DNA of 64,000 bases, taken from NCBI RefSeq assembly GCF_039537985.1, contig NZ_BAABBN010000004.1, positions 744,001 to 808,000 of the forward strand, in the 5' to 3' direction. This DNA is from Litoribacillus peritrichatus. Lineage in GTDB: Bacteria > Pseudomonadota > Gammaproteobacteria > Pseudomonadales > Litoribrevibacteraceae. The notes beneath the pieces are model-generated. The model made no database searches. It saw nothing but the letters and a program-made list of their open reading frames with translations, and was not told where the DNA came from. This document shows, in pieces, positions 58,223 through 64,000 of this stretch. The position numbers were made by a program, and so were the translations under genes. The stretch's first letter is position 1. The number at the start of each line of letters is the position of its first letter.

Positions 58223-58789
58223 ATGAAATCAAATCATATATACGATTATGTTGAGCGACTTAGCGAACTGCTGAGGGTTGACTCTCGTCAGGCGGGTGCC
58301 GAATTCGGACTTCAGCCGGTGCAGCTGGAGGTTTTACACTATTTATCGATCTGTAATCGGTATTCAGATACCCCTATGGCTGTCACTGAGTACTTAGGCT
58401 TAACGAAAGGCACGGTTTCACAGACATTGAAAGTGCTGGAAAAAAAGGAATTGTTAGTTAAGCAATTGGATGAAAATGACAAGCGCATCCAGCATTTGAG
58501 GTTATCTGCCGATGGAACAAAGCTATTAAATGAAACCATCCCAACGGCTATGTTTGTTAATGTCTGTAAGGTATTGCCTGAGTCCAAGCAATCCGAAATC
58601 ACATCTGCGCTTAAATATTTATTGACCACCTTGTTAGAGACGAATGGTTTAAAAACTTTCGGTATCTGCAGTTCTTGCCGTTACAACATTCAGACGGAAG
58701 ACAGTCAATATTATTGTGGTTTGGTGGAGCAACCGTTGTCCGTGGATGATACAAAACTGATTTGCCGAGAGCATGAGAGTAAACCTTAA
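58223..58789 (+). CDS. MarR-family regulator with a cysteine-rich C-terminal tail
   Basis: 188 residues from the ATG at 58223 (GGGG ahead; the frame also opens at 58169 across the operator). The winged helix has MAVTEYLGLTKGTVSQTLKV and the wing LVKQLDENDKRIQHLRLSADG (each in part). After the dimerisation helices a tail holds CSSC, then YYCG and LICRE: four cysteines able to bind a metal or respond to oxidants. Divergent glutaredoxin/lipoprotein genes and two palindromes make it a candidate redox sensor. Confidence 0.8.
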   Translation: MKSNHIYDYVERLSELLRVDSRQAGAEFGLQPVQLEVLHYLSICNRYSDTPMAVTEYLGLTKGTVSQTLKVLEKKELLVKQLDENDKRIQHLRLSADGTKLLNETIPTAMFVNVCKVLPESKQSEITSALKYLLTTLLETNGLKTFGICSSCRYNIQTEDSQYYCGLVEQPLSVDDTKLICREHESKP

Positions 58790-59003
58790 TGGTGTGTGGC
58801 CATCATTTACTTTTGCTCAACATTGGTTATGGATCATAGTTAAGTGATGCATCAATAAAGGTGTCTGAAGAAGGGTTGCTATTCAGATTGATTGGGTTCT
58901 GTTCGATGTTAACGATCATTGAAAAGCGGGTTCTGGCCATTGAACTCAACCAAGGTATGGATGTCTGTTAGACTGCATTTTCATTTTCTGTTGGAGTTAT
59001 TTT

Positions 59004-59540
59004 GTGTCGTCTTTTCTGAAATATATTTTCGTTATTTGGCTGTTCGCTGTATCTAACATTTCGTTTGGGTTGTCTTACGATTTAGAAATTACGGAGCAAG
59101 CGCTTCAAGAGAAAGTGTCGGCCATGATGCCGATTGAGAAAAAGCGGATGTTTGTCACCGTAACCTTGTCTGATCCGCAAGTGGATTTATTGAAGGATCA
59201 GAACCGAATCGGGTTCGTGGTGAAAGTAACGGCGTCAATGCCTGGGCAGCTGCAAGGATCGGGTAGAGCAAGTGTGTCTGGGTCTGTGCGTTATGAGCCT
59301 GCCTCCGGTGCTTTTTATGTGGATGACCCGGTGGTCGAAAGCTTTGATGTTGAAAAGCTGCCTGCTAAATATGCACCTATGCTTAAAGAGCTGTCTCAAA
59401 CCACCATTTCCAAAGCTTTAATGCAGTACCCCGTATACACTTTGGATGAAAGCCGGTTTGACCAGAAAATGGCAAAATCAATGCTTGAGTCTGTGGAGGT
59501 AAATAATGAAATACTCTACATCAAGCTAAAGGCATTTTGA
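59004..59540 (+). CDS. DUF1439 (YceB-like) periplasmic protein
   Basis: 178 residues starting at a GTG with GGAG ahead. Signal peptide about 1-22 (IFVIWLFAVSNISFG). The mature part begins LEITEQALQEKVSAMMPIEK, characteristic of DUF1439, and continues with paired strands (VTVTLSDPQVDLL, ASVSGSVRYEPASGAFYVDD). These proteins are lipid-binding-like (BPI/TULIP-related) in structure predictions; function is unknown. No lipobox cysteine is present, unlike YceB, so it is soluble rather than a lipoprotein. Confidence 0.75.
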   Translation: MSSFLKYIFVIWLFAVSNISFGLSYDLEITEQALQEKVSAMMPIEKKRMFVTVTLSDPQVDLLKDQNRIGFVVKVTASMPGQLQGSGRASVSGSVRYEPASGAFYVDDPVVESFDVEKLPAKYAPMLKELSQTTISKALMQYPVYTLDESRFDQKMAKSMLESVEVNNEILYIKLKAF

Positions 59541-59555
59541 TTTCGGGAGTGGCGG

Positions 59556-59978
59556 ATGGATTTGATCGAAACCTCACTTGCTATTGCATTAGAAGCGTAT
59601 GCAGGGCAAAAAGATAAGGCAGGAAAAAGCTATATACTTCATCCATTAAGGTTGATGTCGAAGGCAAGCACCGAGTCTGAAATGGCGGTGGCTCTGTTGC
59701 ACGATGTTATTGAGGATTCTGACATTACGGCCAACGAGCTGTTGAGTCGAGGCATTCCATCCGAGGTGGTGGATGCTGTGGTTTGTTTGACCAAGCAAAC
59801 GGGTGAGGAGTATGAGCACTTCATTGATCGGGTCTTGACCAATTCACTGGCAACCCGGGTTAAGCAATTGGATATTGAAGATAATATCAACGTATTGCGG
59901 CTGGCGTCTTTATCGGACAAAGATCTTGAGCGGGTGGCGAAATACCATGCTGCATGGCAAAAGCTGAATCAAAGCTAA
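59556..59978 (+). CDS. Small HD-domain hydrolase, MESH1/SpoT-hydrolase-like
   Basis: 140 residues. LHPLRLM supplies the first His-x-x-x-R element, LLHDVIEDSDIT the HD pair, and VKQLDIEDNINVLRLASLS the later D-x-x-x-N metal/base element. This is the single-domain form related to (p)ppGpp hydrolases, slightly shorter than MESH1. It may cleave an alarmone or another nucleotide. It follows DUF1439 by 15 bases with GGGAGTGGCGG near the ATG, so they form an operon. Confidence 0.75.
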   Translation: MDLIETSLAIALEAYAGQKDKAGKSYILHPLRLMSKASTESEMAVALLHDVIEDSDITANELLSRGIPSEVVDAVVCLTKQTGEEYEHFIDRVLTNSLATRVKQLDIEDNINVLRLASLSDKDLERVAKYHAAWQKLNQS

Positions 59979-60020
59979 CAATGATTGGTGTTCCGTCAAT
60001 CCGCTTGTTAACTTTGATTC
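59966..60020. repeat. Inverted repeat between convergent genes
   Basis: GAATCAAAGCTAACAA (59966-59981) and TTGTTAACTTTGATTC (60005-60020) pair at 15 of 16 positions. The structure spans the stop of the HD gene and lies 24 bases before the end of the convergent ceramidase gene. It has no T run, so it may be an RNA stabiliser or an atypical terminator. Confidence 0.65.
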
Positions 60021-60043
60021 ATGTTCGATGTTAAGGGTTAAGA

Positions 60044-62131
60044 TCAGTTCACTGTGAAGTTACGGCTGGTGCCTGTGTAGCCGACGATGTTGCCTGACCA
60101 AGGCTTTTTCTTATCTCCGTAATGCTTTAAACGATAGGTGCCTGGTGCAGTGTTTTCCGGAATGGTCCAGGACAAGATGGCGTGAGACGTTCCCCAGAAT
60201 CCATCAATGCGTTGCCACTCAAATTTGGTTTCCCAGTCATTGTCAGTTGCGACAACCTGCCATTTACCGTTCATCAGTCGTTGTACTTCCATGAACGTAT
60301 CTTGTGTTCTTAGATTATTTTTAGGGTGACCAGACCAGAATTTTACTTTGACGGTTTGGCCTCGTTGGTAACTGCTGTTGGCGTTTTGAACCACATCCCC
60401 TATGGACTTGAAAACCGGTGCCTGATCATGCACCACTCCGGTCTGGAAGTTCACTGTTTCTCCAGTCAGGTCTCGCGGCACAGGCTCTTGAGCGGGGAAA
60501 GGCACCGGAGTTAAGCCGGGTTGTGGCGTTTGATTTGAAGGCAGCATGTCTGCGGCCAGCTGATAAAAGCTTTGTTGGTAGGCCGCTAATGTCCAAGGGC
60601 CAAAATGAGTAGAACCGCCTTCATAGTGTTGCAGGTCGTACTCTTCTTTGGTAGTTACGTAACCACTGTAAGCGTTGGACAGAGCCGCAACGACGGTGTA
60701 GTCCAGCTCGTTGCCCAGCACGCTTTCAACCGTATTCATGATCCGGCGGCCGGACATGATGGTGAATTCGGCAGGTACGGCTAAGATGCCCAGTTGACCG
60801 ATTTTCTGAATGGAAACCGGCAGCACTTCAGGGCTCCATGGATAGGGTGACGTTTTTCCTTGGGCCACCAATACGGCTTTTGGGGCGTGACAATTGAGAT
60901 CCTCCTGTGTTGGGGTGACAATCATGCTGGTAATGAATTGCAAAAAAGGATTGGCCTCAGTGGTGCCTTCGCTGAATAAATCCGGCCCGCGACCGTCTTC
61001 TGTTCCTGCTGCGAAGGATTCACCGAGTGCTGCAACGCAGGTGGTGACTTGTGTGCCGTTGGTGAAATCGCCTGATATCACGGTATTGGACATATCCACG
61101 TATCGCTGTCGAAAATCAATGCTGCCCGTTAATTGTTCCGAGGCGTTTTGGTAAAGTTCCAGTGCTTTTTCAAATTGCCTTTCTCCTATGATACGAACGT
61201 TTTCAAAACGATCAGCGGTGGGGCCACGGCCTTCCGAGTCGGGATTCACGTTCGGTGACATGTCGCCGGCATTACTGATCGCAAAGGCGGCCACAAAATC
61301 ATTGTTGTTACGATAAGTGGTGCCTTTCTCGCCTTTTTCCATTAAGTAAGAAGCATGGCCTTTGTTGTCGCCACTGAGTACCTTGTGGTCTTTGCCCATG
61401 GCATTGGGGTGAGTGGCGAACCAGTTCAACATGCCCACTTCTTTGTTGCCTTCCTGAACGAACTTTAAAACCGTCATCGGTTTTTCGATGTTGGAGCCAT
61501 ATTTATTTCGTTCTGTCTCGGGGTTTTGATTGTAGGCCTCGACCGATCGGTTGTAACTTGCGTTGGTCAAATCTCCCCGGTTTACCAAGATGTAACCTGG
61601 TTTTAAATCGTTGTGGGCTTTTTCAATGGAAGCGACAATGCCATCGACCTGAGCGTCGTATGCTTGCTCGATAAAACCAAGAATCGTGATGTCATACAGC
61701 GCGTAGTGCGATTGGCCTCCTACCGCTGAATGGGTGTGGGTGGCGCTGAGCACCACGTTATCTTCGTTGTATAAGTCACCGTATTTCAGCCGGAGCTTTT
61801 TCATCACTCCTTGAAAAACGGATTGAGGCAGCGAGCCAGCATCGACACTGACAAACATAACGCGTTTACCTTCGTTTGGGTCAACCACGGCAAATGCCCG
61901 GGACCATTGCCTGAAATGAATACCGGCACTTTTCTGATCCGGGTTGGCGTAGCCCATTAGGCCAACTTCTGCGGCCGGGCCCGTGACATCGTGCATCCCG
62001 CGACCCACCAAATAGTTGTTTTCGTAACTGAAGGCACTGTTTGCGCTGAATGCCAAACTGCAAAGCAAGGCGGCTTTTGATGCGGTGTTTTTAAAGAAAA
62101 CAGGCTTAGATAACATAGATTTAGGTAACAT
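60044..62131 (-). CDS. Neutral ceramidase (secreted)
   Basis: 695 residues. A signal peptide (about 1-36) is followed by YLVGRGMHDVTGPAAEVGLM, the family N-terminus. Zinc ligands lie in SATHTHSAVGG (H132, H134) and in FATHPNAM (H241). The nucleophile serine is in NAGDMSPN (S292). A C-terminal beta-sandwich domain (about 550-695) completes the fold. The enzyme cleaves the amide bond of ceramide to sphingosine and fatty acid outside the cell or in the periplasm; bacterial forms act on host or algal lipids. Leader RNA contains a strong hairpin. AraC-type control is suggested by a motif upstream. Confidence 0.92.
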   Translation of the reverse strand: MLPKSMLSKPVFFKNTASKAALLCSLAFSANSAFSYENNYLVGRGMHDVTGPAAEVGLMGYANPDQKSAGIHFRQWSRAFAVVDPNEGKRVMFVSVDAGSLPQSVFQGVMKKLRLKYGDLYNEDNVVLSATHTHSAVGGQSHYALYDITILGFIEQAYDAQVDGIVASIEKAHNDLKPGYILVNRGDLTNASYNRSVEAYNQNPETERNKYGSNIEKPMTVLKFVQEGNKEVGMLNWFATHPNAMGKDHKVLSGDNKGHASYLMEKGEKGTTYRNNNDFVAAFAISNAGDMSPNVNPDSEGRGPTADRFENVRIIGERQFEKALELYQNASEQLTGSIDFRQRYVDMSNTVISGDFTNGTQVTTCVAALGESFAAGTEDGRGPDLFSEGTTEANPFLQFITSMIVTPTQEDLNCHAPKAVLVAQGKTSPYPWSPEVLPVSIQKIGQLGILAVPAEFTIMSGRRIMNTVESVLGNELDYTVVAALSNAYSGYVTTKEEYDLQHYEGGSTHFGPWTLAAYQQSFYQLAADMLPSNQTPQPGLTPVPFPAQEPVPRDLTGETVNFQTGVVHDQAPVFKSIGDVVQNANSSYQRGQTVKVKFWSGHPKNNLRTQDTFMEVQRLMNGKWQVVATDNDWETKFEWQRIDGFWGTSHAILSWTIPENTAPGTYRLKHYGDKKKPWSGNIVGYTGTSRNFTVN

Positions 62132-62460
62132 TAGCGACTCCTGAACTCATCAAGAACTGCAGCTAAAACCTCATTGAAACTTCCCCGGAATGAGGTTTTG
62201 GTTATCAAGACGGGTTGTATTTTTATTGTTGTTTTCATTGATGGCTGTGTGTTTCCATCAATGTGCTTCTTATATAAATAGTGGGGGAAAGGCCTTGCGA
62301 CAATGTGCAATCTGGCCATCGGTTTGATGTGGCCATATTGAACAATGCGGATTAGCGCTGCACAGTTGACTGAATTCGCGCTATGCTCAAGCATGAGCGC
62401 TTTGATTAAAAATGAACGCCACTGTGATGAATTAATGGAAGAAAAGCCCGAGAGACGGAT
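62132..62460. other. Ceramidase leader and promoter region
   Basis: About 330 bases. AAAACCTCATT (62165-62175) and AATGAGGTTTT (62189-62199) form a perfect 11-base stem, 34 to 68 bases before the ceramidase start. TGGCCATATTGAACAATG (62330-62347) repeats the motif seen before the AraC gene at 46360. The frame 62131-62394 crosses the hairpin and has no family features, so I do not call it a gene. Confidence 0.6.
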
Positions 62461-62697
62461 ATGAAAAAACTCAAGAACGAGAACGAGTTACTTAAAAAAG
62501 CAATTCTGGAAGGCGTGAAATACGGAGAAGCAAGAGGTGCCGTCGAGTTTGAACCAACCGACTCCGCCTCTGAAAAAATTGAATACATTTACCGGCTTCT
62601 TGTGCACGATAAAGTCATTCAGCCGATTCCTGAAGATCAGATTTCACAGAAGTCGATGAAACATAAACTTGCGATTTGGGCGTCTAAAATGAAGTAA
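62461..62697 (+). CDS. DUF5062 family small protein
   Basis: 78 residues. The pattern MKKLKNENELLKKAILEGVK then AVEFEPTDSASEKIEYIYRL and MKHKLAIWASK matches DUF5062, a family of about 80 residues found in marine gammaproteobacteria such as Vibrio (from memory). It is helical and charged. The function is unknown. It is alone on its strand between the ceramidase promoter and the next small gene. Confidence 0.7.
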   Translation: MKKLKNENELLKKAILEGVKYGEARGAVEFEPTDSASEKIEYIYRLLVHDKVIQPIPEDQISQKSMKHKLAIWASKMK

Positions 62698-62837
62698 GGT
62701 TAATTTTGCCCGTTTCTACGGCCTAATAATGACTGACTGGTTAATATTAAACTTTATTTACAAATAAGAACCGGGAAAGGGAGGCATCTTCGTGTATAGT
62801 GTTTGTTTAAACGCTTTATGAAGGCTCAAGAGTTCCG

Positions 62838-63053
62838 ATGGCAGTGAAATCGAAATCAGTATCTAAGAAAAAAGAAACCCAGGCAGTTGAAACGTCTCTT
62901 TCAATTGAAGAGCAAACCCGAGCATTTTTAAGCGCTGGCGGCAACATTGAGCAAGTAAACACGGGAGTCAGTGGTCAGCAAAGTATGAAGGGCACAAAAC
63001 ACATTGTTTTGAATCCTTCGAATCTCAGCACAGCGCCAACTCGTAAAAACTAG
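62838..63053 (+). CDS. Small conserved-type protein of unknown function
   Basis: 71 residues. A basic N-terminus (KSKSVSKKKE) precedes a short conserved-looking core, SIEEQTRAFLSAGGNIEQVN then TGVSGQQSMKGTKHIVL. The core recalls unnamed pseudomonad proteins, but I cannot assign a name. Probably nucleic-acid associated from its charge (inference). A hairpin follows the gene. Confidence 0.55.
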   Translation: MAVKSKSVSKKKETQAVETSLSIEEQTRAFLSAGGNIEQVNTGVSGQQSMKGTKHIVLNPSNLSTAPTRKN

Positions 63054-63064
63054 AATTTCCTCCC

Positions 63065-63094
63065 TGAGGCTCAGAACCGAGAGCCTCATTGTTT
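63065..63094 (+). terminator. Hairpin after the 71-residue gene, probable terminator
   Basis: TGAGGCTC (63065-63072) and GAGCCTCA (63081-63088) are perfect arms over an eight-base loop, followed by TTGTTT. The T tract is weak. Confidence 0.6.
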
Positions 63095-63172
63095 AAACCC
63101 TTTCTCATGTGTTTTAACGCTTGTGTTAAAATACCGCACTTTCAGCAAATTGTGTGATGGATAAAAGTCGGT

Positions 63173-63676
63173 ATGTCAGACTTAAAATATCTCAGTGCTT
63201 ACTCGCCGGATGTAAAAAGCCAGGTTCAAAACCTGATAGATCAAGATCGCCTGGGCGACTTTCTTCTAAAAAAATACCCGACCGCACATCAAATCACCAC
63301 CGACGGTGCACTGCGGGATTACGCGATGGATCTAAAAAACAGGTTCATCAAAAAATCTCCACCGCTAAGCAAGGTCATTTACGATAAGAAAATTCATGTG
63401 GTAAATAATGCTCTTGGTCTGCATACCTACGTTTCCAGGGTTCAGGGAGGAAAATTAAAAAGTAAAAATGAATTGCGGGTCAGCGATATGTTCCGAAAAG
63501 CGCCTGAAGAATTTCTAAATATGATCGTGGTTCATGAATTGGCACATCTTAAAGAAAAAGATCACAACAAAGCCTTTTATAAGCTCTGTGAACATATGCT
63601 GCCAGATTATCACCAGCTTGAATTTGAAATGCGTCTGTACCTGACTCATGTGGAAATGGCAGGGGCGATTTATTGA
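63173..63676 (+). CDS. YgjP-like (DUF45) zinc metallopeptidase
   Basis: 167 residues. The metal site is MIVVHELAHLKEKDHNKAFY with the HExxH-type HELAH and a third histidine in DHNKAFY, as in YgjP/DUF45 proteins. The N-terminal half is not similar to classical YgjP and has ALGLHTYVSRVQGGKLKSKN. It is probably cytoplasmic. The substrate is unknown, and some members have been described as nucleotide-related hydrolases. ATG at 63173 follows AAAAGTCGG. Confidence 0.8.
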   Translation: MSDLKYLSAYSPDVKSQVQNLIDQDRLGDFLLKKYPTAHQITTDGALRDYAMDLKNRFIKKSPPLSKVIYDKKIHVVNNALGLHTYVSRVQGGKLKSKNELRVSDMFRKAPEEFLNMIVVHELAHLKEKDHNKAFYKLCEHMLPDYHQLEFEMRLYLTHVEMAGAIY

Positions 63677-63787
63677 ATTAACTTTAACCGCCGACTTGCA
63701 TTCTATATCAATGACCTCATTAACCCTTTATTGTTAGTTGATATATCAACCAAGTGTATCCCCCCTCATTAAAGGCGGTAAGTCAGA

Positions 63788-64000
63788 ATGTTGAAGTGGT
63801 TATGGAGTTTTATAAAACCCTATCGTGTGCGATTAACGGTGGCGATCTTTGCGCTGTTAGTGACGACTGCGCTGACGTTGTCTTTAGGGCAGGGAGTCAA
63901 GTTGATGATGGATCAGGGTTTTGCGGCTCAATCCATTTCTGGTTTAGCCGATGCTTTGACCTTGTTTGTTTTCATTGTGATGGGGCTTGCCGTTGGGGCT
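63788..64000 (+). CDS. ABC exporter, transmembrane domain start (cut by window edge)
   Basis: 71 codons from ATG 63788 to the right edge. MLKWLWSFIKPYRVRLTVAI then LLVTTALTLSLGQGVKLMMD is the first membrane helix and coupling region of the MsbA/lipid-exporter type ABC half-transporter. The ATP-binding domain lies outside the window, so the substrate class (lipid A or other) cannot be decided. AAAGGCGG precedes the start. Confidence 0.75.
   Translation, partial: MLKWLWSFIKPYRVRLTVAIFALLVTTALTLSLGQGVKLMMDQGFAAQSISGLADALTLFVFIVMGLAVGA

Noticed and set aside
62131..62394. An 87-codon minus-strand frame ending at the ceramidase start
   Set aside because: It crosses the leader hairpin and the promoter motif, has no ribosome-binding site and no recognisable protein features.
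1..64000. tRNA, rRNA, CRISPR arrays, complete prophage or replication origin
   Set aside because: None was recognised: no cloverleaf-like segments ending in CCA, no spaced identical repeats, no phage structural genes and no DnaA-box cluster.

Overview
The window looks like chromosomal DNA of a marine-type gammaproteobacterium near the Oceanospirillales/Alteromonadales. This rests on the CysB, ThrH, DAHP synthase and APS reductase sequence types, the acyclic-terpene (Atu) operon, TonB receptors, DUF5062 and a cassette array. Base composition is moderate, with an AT-richer stretch at about 48-54.6 kb. No rRNA, tRNA, CRISPR or complete insertion sequence was seen. Both ends cut through genes: a DUF1624-type membrane acetyltransferase on the left and an ABC exporter on the right.

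Layout. 0-9 kb holds the cut acetyltransferase, an orphan TonB-dependent receptor, a saccharopine-dehydrogenase-like/DUF2269/DoxX/P-loop kinase group, and a DUF2157-DUF4401-GDYXXLXY membrane operon. 9-14 kb has a RecQ-type helicase, a ChrA transporter, and a TetR regulator with a perfect palindromic operator ahead of a membrane-anchored redoxin. 14-22 kb is amino-acid and sulfur metabolism: DAHP synthase, a TauE/SafE exporter divergent from CysB, a divergent phosphoketolase, a thioredoxin-like protein, assimilatory APS reductase and ThrH. 22-30 kb has a solute-binding lipoprotein translationally coupled to a Cache-type histidine kinase, a lone prepilin, a patatin-like lipase, a quinone-oxidoreductase-like protein, a serine beta-lactamase-like hydrolase and a small CULT-domain protein with the cereblon/thalidomide-pocket fold. 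30-35 kb has a START-domain protein and a second TonB receptor flanked by two paralogous proteins of unknown family.

35-47.5 kb is the catabolic core. An Atu-type operon on the minus strand runs AtuA, AtuC, AtuD, AtuE, AtuF, an SDR, then an extra hydratase. It is divergent from an AtuR-like TetR gene, with an inverted-repeat operator between them. A second acyl-CoA dehydrogenase and an AraC-family regulator follow. Together they should carry citronellyl/geranyl-CoA through dehydrogenation, carboxylation and hydration.

47.5-54.6 kb is a cassette array without an integrase gene (CALIN-like). Small, mostly secreted or unknown genes all lie on the plus strand. Three well-formed attC-like sites, one probable site and several truncated ones separate them. 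Fragments of an IS1182-type transposase and of an IS91-associated tyrosine recombinase lie among them, and one cassette gene carries an in-frame stop. 54.7-64 kb returns to ordinary chromosome: a chemoreceptor, a redox lipoprotein/glutaredoxin pair with a divergent MarR regulator, a DUF1439 protein, a small HD hydrolase, a secreted neutral ceramidase, small conserved proteins, a YgjP-like metallopeptidase and the cut ABC exporter.

Family assignments come from motifs and remembered family features; no database search was run.
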